This document shows, piece by piece, positions 51,200 through 63,993 of a stretch of DNA of 64,000 bases. Both the position numbers and the translations under genes were made by a program. The notes under the pieces were generated by a model, which was not told the DNA's origin, did not search any database, and saw nothing but the letters and a program-made list of their open reading frames with translations. The stretch is from Takakia lepidozioides (Eukaryota; Streptophyta; Takakiopsida; Takakiales; Takakiaceae), in the NCBI GenBank assembly GCA_030704615.1, contig CM060731.1, forward strand, positions 50,344,001 to 50,408,000, written 5' to 3'. The stretch's first letter is position 1, and each line of letters starts with the position of its first letter.

Positions 51200-54100
51200 G
51201 ATCGATTGAATCAGAGCATGAGCAAGCGCCTGCCAAATCAATTACCTGGCTTCCTGATATTTTTCAGACACTGGTCACAGTTTTTCACATCCTCCTCTCC
51301 CTTCTAAAGTCCCCCGTCTCTCCCTCCCCAAACACCAGGTCCTGATATGCAGTTGCCTGATCAGATCCGCATCTTTCAGGTTTCATTCTTCTCAAGATAA
51401 ATCGCAGAAAGTCTGGACGCGAGCGCAGCCAAAGTCGAAAGGTTAATATTCCATGTCTTTCTATATAGTCCTTGGATCGCACCAAAAAAAGAGTGAAGCT
51501 TACTTCTCTCCCTCACTGGATCTCCGGCTCCTCTCTGTGTTTGACGATCTCACTTCACACCGCTTTTGCAGTAGCAACTACGGATGAACCCCTCCTTCTT
51601 CATCCACAGTCTGTTATCATTCGTGGGCCGTTGCCATAGTGTAGCAAGGATGTCAATTGATGTCACGTTAGACATGGCATGCAATGTGCATCTACCAGTG
51701 TAAGGTTGGCTTGTGATCTCCACTTACGTCCTTACGTCACTTGTGGTTTAACGTGGTAATATCAATGATGTGTCGTTTCATTACTCCATATTTACGCTTT
51801 GGCGTTTTTTTCACAGCTTACCCTAATTTTACGAATGCAACTTCCTAACGGTGGTTGTATGCATCAAGTTGGCACAGCAAAGGTCACTGCAACAAAAAAA
51901 AAAATGAATTCAGAGAAAATTCCGCAGAGCGATGGGATTTTTCCGGAAAATCCCGGCCATTGGCAAAACAGGCTTTGTGGTGCCGGACCGGTGCCTTCTC
52001 CGGCAGGTCTGTGAAGGGCCATCATCGCCGCTGCCTGCCAGCGCACGATTTCCGGCCTGCCACGTCGCCAGTCAACACCCCTGCACCACCAATTTCCTGG
52101 ACCCCTCCACGCTTCAAAAAATCCTGCATGCAGGGTATTTAGTGGAATGAGGCGCCGCTTGCTGGAGCGTGTAGAGGACGACGTGGGTTCCATTTTTCAT
52201 TCAGGGCCCACTTCCAACGGATGCCATCCGGCGAATATACGCCGTGGCCAACGTCGTCGTTTGGGTTAACTCTTATGTGTGTCCACTTTTTGATCCATTT
52301 CACGACTCTATTGACACAAGGTGGGGTTGGAGGTGCTTCCATCCACCATCACCCGTTCAGAGACTGGTCATTGTCTATCAGGGATAAGTCGACAATAGCG
52401 ACATTACGGCACGTGAAGAAATAATAATTACATATAGATGTATATATATAATATTGCAAAAAAACCATGATTTATCTTGGAAAGGAAAAAAAAAGAATAA
52501 TTGTTGTTATTAGTCATGGATCTTCCTTAAAAAATACTTTATAGTATCGCTAAGTCGGGGACAGGTCTACCAAACTCAATGATCTGGTCTCTCAAGATAT
52601 TGTTAAAAATAATAATGTTAGAAAAAAGAAAGAAAAAAGAAATAGAAAGAATGGTGGGCCTAGAGGAAGATCAATGTCAATGTCTTAGCCCTATCCTTGA
52701 GACATGAGCCCTTTATTGGCTTTGTCTAAAGAGGAGACGCCTATCCCTATCCATCAGTGTCAAAAATTGGTAAGCTCATGTTGTGCCTTCCCCAGTGTCA
52801 CCTGCTCTCCTTTGCTGGAAACTACTTCCTGATTTGCCTTCTCCAGGTAACACCTCCCTCAGGTAACATCTCACTATTGAAAAATTTATGAGAAATAAAT
52901 GGATGAAGTTTCAAGTTTATTATGGATGAAAATAGATTTCACTATTCACAAAGACGAACCATAGGGGACTAGGCGATTCTTTTTCTTTTTCTTAAATTTT
53001 TAAACCAGAACAGGGACAGTGGCCATGGAAATTTATTAATTGGAAATGGGAGAACAAGGAGGAAAAAATAACCTCCGGGACATGAAGGCACAAAACATAA
53101 GGGGAACAACCCAGGGCCTAAAAGGTAAGGGGGGAAAGAGCAGGATCGAACAACGAAAGGGCCAGTCCCGGCCACCAAACTAGGAGAAAGAACTAAGAGA
53201 AAAACTTATTGTTGGCTTTAGTAGAATAAAGATCAGGAGATTAATCATTAGTGTCAAAAATCTTTAAGCACCTGATGTAGATGAATTTTCAAGTTTATTT
53301 TGGATAAAAGTAGATTCCACTATTCAGCTTGAGCGGGCATACGCAATTGGCCACTTGTTATCACTATTATCTGTAGATTAAGCAAGGTAGTTTGTTTTGT
53401 TTTGCTTTATATTGTTTTGTCGTTGAGATCCCCCAAACCGCAAGGCCTCCGCCCGGGGTCTTAATACAGCTGGAAAAAGCCCTCGATGAGTAGGGGTGCA
53501 TCGAGGTGGTTTCATTATTCTTTAAGTATAGGAGATATTGAATTTCAAGGTTTTTTTGTCACTGGGAATTGATCATGAAAAACGACAAGCCCTTCACAAT
53601 GCCAAAATGTCGGCAAATATGTAGAGCAGTTTCATTCGGACCTTGTTAATTCTAGAGTGGTCCAGGAATTACTGTGGCCTAGGAATTACCGTGGGGGGCT
53701 TATGTAGTAAGGCCACCTGTATGGTCCAAGAATAAAAGCAAGGAGTTACATGGCCCATGAATGTAGGGTCTAGTCGGTAAGTATAGCCTATAGTATAGCC
53801 ATTTTTAGTAGTTCAATAGTTGACTTCCTAGATAGTTTTAGTTTCTAGACAATTATGTATATAGTTATAGGCAATTTCACTAGTCACTAGTTGACTTTCT
53901 AGATACTTCTACTATTATGTCGGTTGGGTTTCAAGCAACTGAGTAGTGGCTTCCAATTTGGTGCCACAGGCATTACAACCCTCTATCACTAGTGGTTTCA
54001 CAGCCAGTGTGAGTAGTTCTTTCCTATCTTGTGGGTGGGCTAACTTGGTTGTGGTTGTGGTTGTGGCTGCTGCAGGAGTACGGCAGGGTCCAAGAGGAGT

Positions 54101-54590
54101 AGAAGGGTACAGGGTCTAGAGAAGGTTGGGGCTTGGTAAGGGGCTTGGTGCATGTGGAGTGCTTGGGGTTGGCGAAGTTGGGCTGGGGGCACTGGGATCG
54201 ACAAGCTTGTCAACATGACTCTATTTCATACAGGTTCAATTTACAAAACTCTCAAACCCGCATATAGATAACCTGCTAGAATTTACTTCAATCCTGATTT
54301 TTGCACTTTCTCAATTTTCTAAACTTTACAGAAACTGTATGAGCGTATTGAGCTTTCTTTTAATTAGTGGATGGTCCTGCATCAAATTTTACTAGCAATA
54401 CACTGCATGGAAAAAGTATTATTTTTTATTTTTCCTGGTTATTTTTTCCTTGTTTGTCTTCCAAATTTTTCCTTATTAATAAATTAAACGGGGCCTCTGT
54501 CCCCTGCTGGTTTAAAATTATTATTTAATTTTAAAATATATTTAGTTTTATAAAATAATAATAATAAACGTGCACTGTAAGTACGGTGTG
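51200..54590. other. Intergenic, no recognisable gene
   Basis: It is mostly A+T-rich after 52,400, with a GC-richer block at 51,930-52,350 that keeps open frames by composition only. There are no splice-consistent coding blocks and no transposon domains. A ttgtggttgtggttgtgg run lies near 54,049-54,066. Confidence 0.4.
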
Positions 54591-54624
54591 CATGTCCGTC
54601 CGTGTGGACACACACAGTGAAGGG

Positions 54625-54822
54625 TGGCGGCAAGTAGCGGGAGGGACGAGTTGTCTTCCCGCGCAATAGGAAGCATATGACATGGGAAGCTGGCGACAAG
54701 TGGCGGGAGGGATGAGTTGTTTTCCCTTGCAATAGGAAGCACATACATGGGAAGCCGGCGGCAAGTGGCGGGAGGGACGAGTTGTCTTCCGGCGCAATAT
54801 GAAGCATATATATGGGAAGCAG
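54625..54822. repeat. Three tandem copies of a 66-bp unit
   Basis: Units start at 54,626, 54,692 and 54,757. Each contains ggcaagtggcgggagggacg, agttgtcttcc and caataggaagcatat. ORFs here (PPATCRQLP-type repeats on the minus strand) are a by-product. Confidence 0.8.
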
Positions 54823-55130
54823 ACGTAAAAATCAGGTCTGGAGTATTCTGCTGCTTTTTAAGACTAATTCTCAGGCGGGATCAGCCACCTAGGGTGTACT
54901 GCCAAATCGGCTGGGATGGCCGATTATGCACCCAGGATGGCAGAGTATGCAACTACCCAGGTACATGTCATCAACAATCACCCCACCCACCATTCCCTTG
55001 AAGCTCACCCCGGTTTATATCCTCCAAGAGGGTTCTGAATATGGGCAATCAATATGGGATAATTCAACCCCAATCAGATTGCGCCAGGTAGTGGCAAGAA
55101 TACTCCATAACGTGCTTTTTACGCCAGAAG

Positions 55131-55230
55131 GGGCCGGGTAGGGGCGACTCTGCCCTGTGCGCGGCCACCGGGCTCGGCGTACCGGCCGTGCCTAGTGTCG
55201 CTTACAGGGCAGAATCGCCCTACCCGGCCC
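55131..55230. mobile_element. 100-bp foldback MITE
   Basis: The arm gggccgggtaggggcgactc tgccctgt (55,131-55,158) is matched by the reverse complement of 55,204-55,230 with one indel and one mismatch. The centre is GC-rich. I found no clear target duplication. It ends 3 bases before the larger inverted-repeat element. Confidence 0.75.
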
Positions 55231-55233
55231 GTT

Positions 55234-56377
55234 TAGGGAATTCCAAAAAGGCCTTGATGTGAAATGCATTGCAATTCACTTGATCACCCCCCTAAAAGTG
55301 CGCAATTCAATTGAACTGCTAAAACTAGCTTGAAAACAACCCTAATTTGCAATTCAATTGAATTGCTAGTTGATAATTCAATTGAATTGCTGACTACAAT
55401 TCAATTGAATTGTAATCTATAATTTTTAACTTATTTCTGTATATAATATATAATAAATATTACATATTTAAATTATACATATATGCATACAAAAGTATAA
55501 GCTAAAAATACATGTTGCCCGTCTATTCTTGCTGTCCGTCTGTCAATCATTTGCCCATGGTAAGGCTTGAGCCCGAGATAAGCCTAAGGGAGAGCGAGAG
55601 AGGGAGAGAGAGAGACAGGAAGTCACGAAGCGCTTGTAAAAGCAGGATTGTCCCTCTTTGTGGATGTTGGTGCCAATGTATGGCTATGTACATATACCAA
55701 ACATGATACCAATGTAAGAGTATCAACGTGTAAGAGTTTGATATATTAAACTTATATGGAACACACATCCCAACTTCAACATGATACCTTTGTAAGGGTA
55801 TCGAAACAATATTATTTTTGATAATTCTCAAGATGAACATATCATTTGTTTTCTGTGTCCTGGCCAGATACTAGTGTTAGGGAACTACATGATGATGCAG
55901 GGGAAGCCTTTCATCAATTGTCAAGTTTGATTTTGTCTGTTTCTTTCAGAGCCAGCCATGTTTCTTTTGCCAGTGAATTACAGGAAGCTGCTGATCTCTC
56001 TCCCTCTCTGGCTCTCCCTTTCTCACTGAGGGTGAGGTTGGCTTCACAACTCCACAATTTCCTCAAGGGCACAAGAAAGAGGGGCAGCAAGAATAGACGG
56101 GCAACATGTATTTTTATCTTATACTCTTATATGTATATAAATATAATATATACATATACATTATATATTATATACAGAAATAAGTTAAAAATTATAGATT
56201 ACAATTCAATTGAATTGCAAATTAGGGTTGTTTTCAAGCTAGTTTTAGCAGTTCAATTGAATTGCCCTTGCAGTTCAATTGAATTGCCCTTGCAATTCAA
56301 TTGAATTGCGCACTTTTAGGGGGGTGATCAAGTGAATTGCGATGCATTTGACATCAAGGCCTTTTTGGAATTCCCTA
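55234..56377. mobile_element. 1.14-kb element with 300-bp terminal inverted repeats
   Basis: The left arm 55,234-55,533 (starting TAGGGAATTCCAAAAAGGCC) is the reverse complement of the right arm 56,086-56,377. Within the arms the palindrome caattcaattgaattg recurs several times. Long inverted repeats suggest a Mutator-like (MULE) or foldback element. The interior includes a short open stretch (DTSVRELHDDAGEAFHQLSS, then FASELQEAADLS) that might be a captured host fragment. I saw no exact flanking duplication. Confidence 0.8.
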
Positions 56378-56396
56378 GCCGGTTCTCTAGTATAAT

Positions 56397-56939
56397 ATGT
56401 GCTCAACGGCACAGGCCAAACTAGGCATTATGATGTTTGCTTGTTGTCGATGGATGTGGATATTTTTCATCAATGTCAAGCCGTGCCGCATTGCGTCCTC
56501 CCGGGTCCCCCCGGCAAATCCTGACTTGTGGCCAACCAAACGTGATGGAAAGCTTGTTCGGTGTTTCCCTCCAACCGCTGAACACTTTGGCAAAGTGGAG
56601 TCCGCAAGAATGCTCCAAGCTCGTGTTGGAAGCACCACGGAAGTATCCGATCCAGGATATGGTCGGGTATTCACAATCATCACTTCCACATCTGCTGTTC
56701 ATGACAGGACCTACGACATCACGGTTTCCAATTTCCCCAATTGCACATGTCCTGATTTTGTGAATATGCTATCAACCAGTTTAGGCAAGAGAGGTAAATT
56801 CATACCCTGCAAACATTTGTATTTCATATTTTTGAAGAGAATGGTTTGCGATCCCAAACGTGACAACTTCATTCACCAGGCCACTATGAGTTTCAACGAG
56901 ATCGATACTCTATTGCAGCGGGATACAACACATGGGTAG
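56397..56939 (+). CDS. SWIM zinc-finger ORF, MULE transposase C-terminus
   Basis: The ORF ends in ITVSNFPNCTCPDFVNML followed by CKHLYFIFLKRM, the CxC...CxH pattern of a SWIM zinc finger. SWIM domains close the transposase of Mutator-like elements and the related FAR1 proteins. The catalytic core upstream is absent, because the ORF starts 20 bases after the inverted-repeat element. It is therefore a fragment, and the ATG may be fortuitous. Confidence 0.6.
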   Translation: MCSTAQAKLGIMMFACCRWMWIFFINVKPCRIASSRVPPANPDLWPTKRDGKLVRCFPPTAEHFGKVESARMLQARVGSTTEVSDPGYGRVFTIITSTSAVHDRTYDITVSNFPNCTCPDFVNMLSTSLGKRGKFIPCKHLYFIFLKRMVCDPKRDNFIHQATMSFNEIDTLLQRDTTHG

Positions 56940-59005
56940 CATCAACTATGCAATGTGGTATGTGGACGACCATGATTTGAAATGTGTAATTCACATCAAT
57001 TCGTTGGCGGTGCAATGATATGGCCTCCAACTATACTGAGTGAGCTCTGAGTGACATCTTTTAAAAGCACATTTGTCATTGCACCGTTCGAAGTCTACAT
57101 GTCTTGCTGTCGCTATGCACTACAATCATCTTTTGAAGATGATCCTAACTCTCATTGTTAGACTTCCCCGTCATCATGTGTATGAAGACAGAGACATTCA
57201 GGTTTATTGCCTACAAAAGTGCAAGGTATTCTGTAAGTTGTTGGCATAAACAATTTGAAGCATAATTGCAAGTTATATGTCATGGTTTTAGTCATGGTTG
57301 ACTAGAATTACCTACTTCTAGTTAACTAGGACATTTTGAATATTTATATTTGTATTTTGTGTGTTGGGACTTCATTTGGTCTCATATGCCAAGTGAGGTG
57401 TCAAGCCTCACTTGGGACATGGGAAAGGGGTTTTCTCCTTGTGAGTGTTGAGGAGGGCTCATCTTCTTGTAGTTGAGCCCCCATGAGTCTCTCTCACCTC
57501 CATAGCTCTAGGTATTGAGAGGGAGTGTGTTGAAGGCTTTGTAGGGTGGATTCCTTTAGCAAAGGTGCCCTTGGCTTGACTTAGTTTATGTGATAGAGTG
57601 GATTTCACTTGAAAGGACTAGGGCTTGTTCTTAGTATGTTTGCTTCATGCTTTGAGAGTTTTCATTGTCTTCCACTTTCCTCATTTCTCATCTCTTATCA
57701 CTACAAGAAGACCACCTTATGCTTGTGAGTGCGGAGTGTAAGGATTAGTTTTGCACTTGTATGTTAAAGAGGTTGAGAGCTAGGAGAATTTAGCTCTTAT
57801 ATCACAAGGCTTGCAAGGGGTTGCAAGGAAAGATGCTCGAGTGTTGCATGCACCAAGGAGTTGGAGAGCTTGAGAAGAACGCTCTTGAGTTACAAGATTT
57901 TGTAAGGATTGCAAGGAGGAAGTCTTGTGTGTGTGGAAGCATGGATTCTAGGGTTTGAGAATCATTTGTATGCATTATGGAGTCAATGGTGTGCGCCATG
58001 GCTTGTGGAAAGTGACTAAAGGCTTCTTAGTGCTCATTTCACTATCAAGCTAGGGTTAAGCAAGTTCAAAGTGTGGATGCTGTGGAAAAGAAGCCAATGA
58101 GCTACATAGGCTTGAGCTTGAAGACAACAAGGGCAAGCACTTGGAGAGCACTAAGAAGCTCAAGACGTTTTGAAAGGGAGCATGTGAAGAAATCTTCCAA
58201 TCATGGTGGTGTGGAGCCAAGCTTAGGGTGCCATTGGAAGGGCTTGGAGAACATATGGTAGGAAATCCTTGAAGGGAAATCATCATTCAATGTATGCATA
58301 GCTTCACCCTAACTATGTAATGTGACAAGAGGGGGAGGCAATACTTGGCTATTTATGCTCTTGGTAGTGTGAGCTTTGTGGTAGATAGTTGACCAAACAA
58401 GTGGTGCATGTGTGGAGCATACTATCTTGAGTTTGTAAGTTCAAGTTTGAGAAGGGGAGCTCTTGAACTAGCAAGAGGTGAAGGCCTTGAGATCCATTTG
58501 TGTATGAAGTGGAGAGGTGTTGATTCATGTTACAATGAATGAGAGCAACACATAGGCCAAGAGGTCATGGAACATGCATTCAATGACCAAGGGGAGCACA
58601 TGGATGATGGATTAGTGCAAGACCCCAAAGGAGGCATATGGCGTGAGAGTGGGATCCAAGGTGGATTGCTTGGGAGCATATTGTAAGTGACAAGCATTGC
58701 TCCTATACATTGAGATAATTTGTATTGATTTGGAGAAATTGGCAAGTGATAAGGAGACAAATGCATGATTGCTTGACAATAGAGATATGGTAGTTTGCAA
58801 TCAAATCCCAAGGACTAGAAGGGGGATTGATTTGATGGCCAATGATTGCAAGTTGAGTTGGACCACTCTTGGTTGCACATTGGGGTGGAAAAGAGCAAGA
58901 AGATGCCTCTTATGACCACCTAGAGACCATATTTTTGCTTGAGCAGAAGCATAGAAGTCAAGGACTTGCATTCTAGCTTTTCATTACAAACCCTAGTAGT
59001 ATATG
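56940..59005. other. No recognisable gene
   Basis: The stretch is rich in ttgagagc, gcaaggg and tgtggag words, with no conserved reading frame on either strand. It could be the internal non-coding part of a large element. Confidence 0.35.
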
Positions 59006-59010
59006 CTCAG

Positions 59011-59250
59011 ACTATACCTCTGTTAGTATACCAAATATGAGCTTTTCCCTTTGACTATACCTCTGTTGAGGTATCACCATATGTGAACCCTAATGTGAGC
59101 CTATACCTCTGTTAGTATACCAAACATGAGCTTGTCCATTTTATTATACCTCTACTGAGGTATCACCATATGTGAACCCTAATCAGCTCAGACTATACCT
59201 CTGTTAGTATACCAAACAGGAGCTTGTCCCTTTTACTATACCCCTGTTGA
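59011..59250. repeat. Three tandem copies of a 91-bp unit
   Basis: Units start at about 59,011, 59,100 and 59,192. Each has ctatacctctgttagtatac, a agctt/agcttg spacer and cctctgttgaggtatcacc, which is partly self-complementary. Confidence 0.8.
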
Positions 59251-59261
59251 GGGGGGGTGCT

Positions 59262-59400
59262 ATTCCGTGAGCCCGGAGGCGTGAGCCTGTGAGCCCAGGA
59301 AACCGTGAGCCCAGCACAGGCTCACGCCACGTCAGCATGCATACAGGGCCTATTTCCGCGGGTGTCACCTATTACCGCGGGTTGATCAACCATTTGCAGG
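59262..59400. repeat. Dispersed repeat with cgtgagcc words
   Basis: It is related in inverse orientation to 31,280-31,505 (shared caggctcacgccacgtcagc). Four gtgagcc copies lie at 59,266-59,310. Confidence 0.5.
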
Positions 59401-59499
59401 GAATGCAGACTGGTTGTGTTACATCCATTGTATCCATCCTTACTATCCATTGCATCCATTTAGACGTTATAAACATACCAAGCCCCTGCATTGGAATGT

Positions 59500-59780
59500 G
59501 GCTACGTCGTGAGCAGGTGCACACTGACATCGTCCAAAGCGGATCCCTGCGAATCTTTTCATACTCACCATCCTTACGAACATGCCAAGTATGTGCGGGA
59601 GCATCATGGATGTTCACCAGAATTGAGAATGCCTGAACGATCTTTGATCACGTGGACTTTAACGTGATGGATTTACCAAGCATTCTTCTAGCAAGAATGG
59701 TTTGGAGACCAACGAGCAAATGATGCGAGAATGCTCTACCCGAACCAAAGATGTTTGTTTCTTTTTGCAATGCTAACAAG
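59500..59780 (+). pseudogene. Decayed PPR fragment
   Basis: The plus strand follows the DNA of the PPR fragment at 16,680-16,450 (minus strand): gagcaggtgcacactgac, then gtgcgggagcatcatggatg, cgatctttgatcacgtgg and tttggagaccaacgagcaaa. Frameshifts and deletions have destroyed the protein. It is on the opposite strand to most PPR copies in the window. Confidence 0.6.
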
Positions 59781-60424
59781 CCTGTGAGCTCCGCAAAACA
59801 CTGAATAGATTGAAGGAACAATCCGAGTAGTCCATGCAACCCCCATCTCCAACGATAGTCTGTTCCCATGAATTTGCATCCCACGCACACATTGCAAACA
59901 TGACAACAGGGACACACAACCATCCCATTTCCAAATTGGCCCCGAATAAAAGCAAAAGAAAACTTCATATCAAGTGTTACAGTCATCAGAATCAGTATCG
60001 ACCTCCTGTGTTATGTCATCCACAAAGATTCCGGCCCCAACACCACGTCTTCTACCACGGCCGTCGATTGTTGGACTGCGAGTGCCATGAACGGACATGC
60101 TTGCTGCGAGTGCCTCCGCATAGCACTAGAAGCATTCGTGTCATTTACCACTGGGATAACGACTCATTTTGAGTCGTAAAAGTAAAAAAACTGGGATCGA
60201 CTGGAAGTTACAACAGACTAGTTACAACAGACGTGGTAGTTGGGTTGGACATCCAATGATTGGAGTGGTAAAGGACGTAGACGCGCGAACAACTGCTCAG
60301 CGATTAATGCGATTAATGCTGAAGAACCACGTGGCGTAACCAGGCGGGCCGCCCGTGTGTCTGACCTTTTGGGCTGACTTTGACTTTTCCCTCCGGATGA
60401 GTGGACCGACTCACCGAAGCGCGG

Positions 60425-60490
60425 TGACACATGGACGCGGACGTGGACGCGGACGTGGACGACGATGTGGACGCCGACGTGGCGGCGCCA
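60425..60490. repeat. ggacgtggacgc hexamer repeat
   Basis: About ten copies of ggacgy form a short minisatellite that creates Arg/Gly-rich frames on one strand. I see no gene in the 60,000-60,760 region. Confidence 0.7.
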
Positions 60491-60766
60491 CAACGAGCAG
60501 CATTGCTGCCACGTGGCCACGGGCCTGGGGCGCCACGTGGTAGTAGACCACATAACTTGCAGTGCTACATGCCCAAGTGGCAATAGCGACTGCGGAAGTT
60601 GGCGCAACCACTGCTTTACTACTTTACATGAAGTGCTCAAAATTACTTGAACAATCATTCATAGTGATTCATGCTTTGGAGTTTTGGTGTTTGTAGTGAG
60701 TCGACTAGTAATGCCATACAAGAGAACTAATCATGCATTAGAAATGCACAAACGATGAAAGACATG

Positions 60767-60880
60767 CCATGACACAAAATGAAATGAAAATGAATGAAAT
60801 GAAACAAAATGGTACTTTATTACATCTGCGGAAAGCTCAAAGAGCTTATGGGACAAAACGAAAAACACAAAGTAAAAAAA
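60767..60880 (-). mobile_element. LINE 3' tail
   Basis: On the minus strand it reads cccataagctctttgagctt, ccgcagatgtaataaagtacc and cattttgtttcattt repeats, the same 3' tail as at 45,054-45,140 and 47,160-47,232. Confidence 0.6.
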
Positions 60881-60984
60881 TAGCCCAAAAGCTACTGCTG
60901 CTCTGGGGATTGCCTAAGGGTCAAGGCCTCGTGCAAGTAAGCTGTCAAGCAGTTCTGATCCTCATAATGCAAGACTTCAGTGAG

Positions 60985-62080
60985 TTCCATGGAATAGACC
61001 ATCTACCCATGGAGGTTTCTTGTAGTTATTGATCCACAGGGAATCATAGATAAATCTTGTGCTTGAAATTTGGCCCTCTAGGATGAATCTGGACCACACT
61101 CTATCCCTGCTCCTTCAGCTATCCATGCCCCTGCACAAATCATGCATTCATCCTTGCCTTGCTGCTAGTAGCTGACAATGACAACCTACATTTGTTCTAG
61201 GAAACATCCAACTCAGCTTATCACACTAGTTCCTATGCTCAAGTGCGTCTGCTACTCTCTGAAATGTAGCAGGCATTCACCTTTTTGCCTCGGTTGTCCC
61301 ATCATTGACTGGGGGCAGAAAAGTATTCACTCCACAGCTTCTCCTCATGTCTGTTACTTGTTTTTTGATACTTTCTTGTTGTCACATAGCAGTATCATGT
61401 CAAAGTCACTCCAAACTAGATTCACTCAACCAGCTAACTTGCAGAATTCAACATGGAAATTTTGGGCCGATTCTGATAAGAGGGAAAAATAGGGTGAAAT
61501 GTGCTGAAGAAGATGCCTTCATTAACAATGTCTGATTTTATCAATTGTGCCGATGCTGCCAGTTGACCATCTACCCATGCAGGTTTCTTGTAGCTTCATA
61601 GTTAATCTGGAGCTTGAAGTCCGGCCCTCTTGGGTGAATCTGCACCCACACTCTATCCTTGCTCCTTCAGCTATCCATGCCTCGCACGAATCAAACATAC
61701 AACCTTGCCTTGTTGCTAGCAGTTGACGATGACAGCCTAGACTTGTTCTAGGAAGCACCCAACTCAACTTATCACACTAGTTCCTACGCTCAATTGCATC
61801 TGCTACTCTCTATAATCCAACAAACATTCACCTTATTGCCTCGATTGTCCCACCATTGACTGGGGTCAGAAAAGTATTCATTCCACAACTTCTCCTGGTC
61901 TGTGTTACCTATTTCTAATACTTTCCTGTTGTCACATTGGCAGAATCATGTCAAAGTCACTCCAAACTATCAAAACTTCACTCAACCAGCTAACTTGCAG
62001 AATTCAGACATGAATAATTAGGGGCGATTCTGATAACAGGGGACAACAAGGTGAAATTGAAGAAGGTACCTTCATTAGCA
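60985..62080 (-). pseudogene. Two decayed OSB-like PDF-motif units
   Basis: Unit 1 has exon A near 61,375-61,284 (EEKLWSEYFSAPSQ, then a stop where Trp is expected, WDNRGKK) and exon B near 61,090-60,990 (HPRGPNFKHK, frameshift, YDSLWINNYKKPPWVDG). Unit 2 lies at about 62,080-61,560 and has lost part of exon B. Introns match the 17-kb copy closely. The motif belongs to plant organellar single-stranded-DNA-binding proteins. Confidence 0.65.
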
Positions 62081-62094
62081 GTCATTACACTCTA

Positions 62095-62242
62095 TCCTTC
62101 GCTCAGCCATATTGTTGAACACTCCCTGTCCACAAGGGTATTGTTCAGAATGACATCTGCCACAATTCCAACTTTGACGATGCAACCATGGACCTCTTTG
62201 CCCTTCCCTAGCAGGCTCGCACATGCACTACAAATGCAAACA
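62095..62242 (-). pseudogene. PPR remnant next to PDF-motif units
   Basis: The minus strand encodes GKGKEVHGCIVKVGIVADVI and LNNTLVD, part of a PPR repeat like those at 2-3 and 16 kb. It stops abruptly near 62,242 against unrelated DNA. It lies directly upstream of the PDF units, on the same strand. Confidence 0.6.
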
Positions 62243-62709
62243 AAACTGGTTGTGGCAAACTGGGAGCAATATTGTCAGAAGAAACCACTGATACAAATCT
62301 ACAGCTTACAGGCTGTCTCTATCCTCAAAATTGGCAGCACATCACCTGCTGCTATGACATATATTGCCCTAGATACACATTGCCCTAACTGCCATCCCCC
62401 AAGATGCTACCCCCACCAGACTTATCTCACTTGGGTCCTTGCAAGGCTGACTTCCAGCTTTGACTCTGTGCGTGGGGCCTATCGGACAACATACACCAGC
62501 AAGCCCTCCCCCTATCCTGCATCAATTCATCTCAGTCTTATCAACTGCACAACGTATGATGGGAGTGAGTGCAACATGGGAAAGAGCCACAACACATGAT
62601 GAGCTGTAGGGAAGAAGCAACATCGTGCAAGTAAAGCAAATGATGAAGCAGAAAGACGAGGCAACATGGGAGAAGGGAAAATGGGGTCCAAGGGCTGAGA
62701 AGGTCAACT

Positions 62710-63993
62710 AGTCAACAATGAGGAACTGGCTCTGGAGCACTATGTTGATGATTAAAGGGAGCAGCAAATACATGTGGGGCATCACAGCAAAGTGCATGCC
62801 AACGAGGGTCAAAATGGTGCAAGAAAGACTCCACGGATGGTGGGCAGCCAAGGGAGATGCAGTGAGACAAGGCACTCATGGCAAGGAGCTGCCAAGACAA
62901 AACGGTTGATTAAGCTACGGAGAAAAAGGAAAGCACAAGATCAACTACGAGGAAAAGTAGCAATTCAAGCATGGGAGCTGCTGCTAAAACATGAGGAGGA
63001 AGACATACGAGGTGAAGCATCAAGGGAACCAGTAGAAGATGAGGAAGATGGGGCACACTTTCTTGTCAAAGGTTGGCAGTCGAAGAATGCAACCTAGCAA
63101 TCAGAAAGTGAGGCATCCGAGGCTGGACTGCTGCAAAGAGGTACAAAGACAGGAGCTGAGAATGAGATGTTGCCTTTCATTGAAGTTCCCCACACAAGGG
63201 CTGTTTGGCAAGCAAAACCCCAGGCAAGGATGAGAGGTGAATCTGGGATAAAACCAGCAGCTGGGAGTGAGGAAAGACACAAGGAAGGGCAGCAATACCT
63301 TGTCAAATCTGAGGGTGATGGCTGGAGAAAATTAAACAAGGACTGGAAGTATGGGAGCAGCAATCGCATGAAGAAAAATCTGCCTGAGAGGCTGAAGAGT
63401 GAAAGGGAGGAAGACAGGCACCTCGCTTATGAAAAGTGGAAGGGCAGGGTAGAAAACCTGATGCCTGAAATTGATGGGAGCTCGTGGGAGACTTGCCAAG
63501 AAGACTCCAATCAGCTGTTGCCAACAATCGGACTAGTGAAAGATCGCCCTTGGCTGGCGCAACACCACGAAATAAATGCAGCCCTGATAGCATGGTGAGT
63601 GGGGCACCAACAGAGCCAGAAAATGAGGGAGAAGGAGGAGACTTCCCTGCCAAGAAAGTCAATGACGGGCCTGCAGTGGCATGCAAGGAAAGGGACACCC
63701 TAAGTGTTGCCAACAGATGCAAATCAGTGCTCATTCATTCGAAAGCACCACGGGAGATGAAGGAAAAAACACCTGCAGGGACGTTGAAGCATAAAAGAGG
63801 AGAGCACTTCACTTGGGAAGAAAGTGAAGCATTGGAGAACGAGGCTGATGACTGGCAGTCTGAAAAGGAAAGGCGGTTGTGGGAAACCCTGCCAAGACAA
63901 CCATATGGAGAGAATCAAGCAGGTGGGAACTGCCCTTCATTGGGGTGGTGCAAACAAGAGCAAGACCAGAAGCTGAACCACATGAGAAGATAG
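62710..63993 (+). other. Unidentified purine-rich region with overlapping ORFs
   Basis: The plus strand holds overlapping open frames (62,774-63,097, 63,167-63,598, 63,484-63,993). They are rich in Glu, Lys, Arg, Gly and Trp (WRKLNKDWKYGSSNR, GEHFTWEESEALENEADDWQ). The composition comes from purine-rich DNA, and all three frames stay partly open, so it may be non-coding. Repeated words such as cctgccaagaca / ttgccaagaag suggest internal repetition. I recognise no domain. The stretch runs to the window edge. Confidence 0.25.

Noticed and set aside
54484-54807. Pro/Ser-rich minus-strand ORF of 107 codons
   Set aside because: It is the translation of a 66-bp tandem repeat, open in several frames.
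60355-60543. Arg/Gly-rich RNA-binding-like ORF
   Set aside because: It is made by a ggacgt hexamer minisatellite, with no conserved domain.
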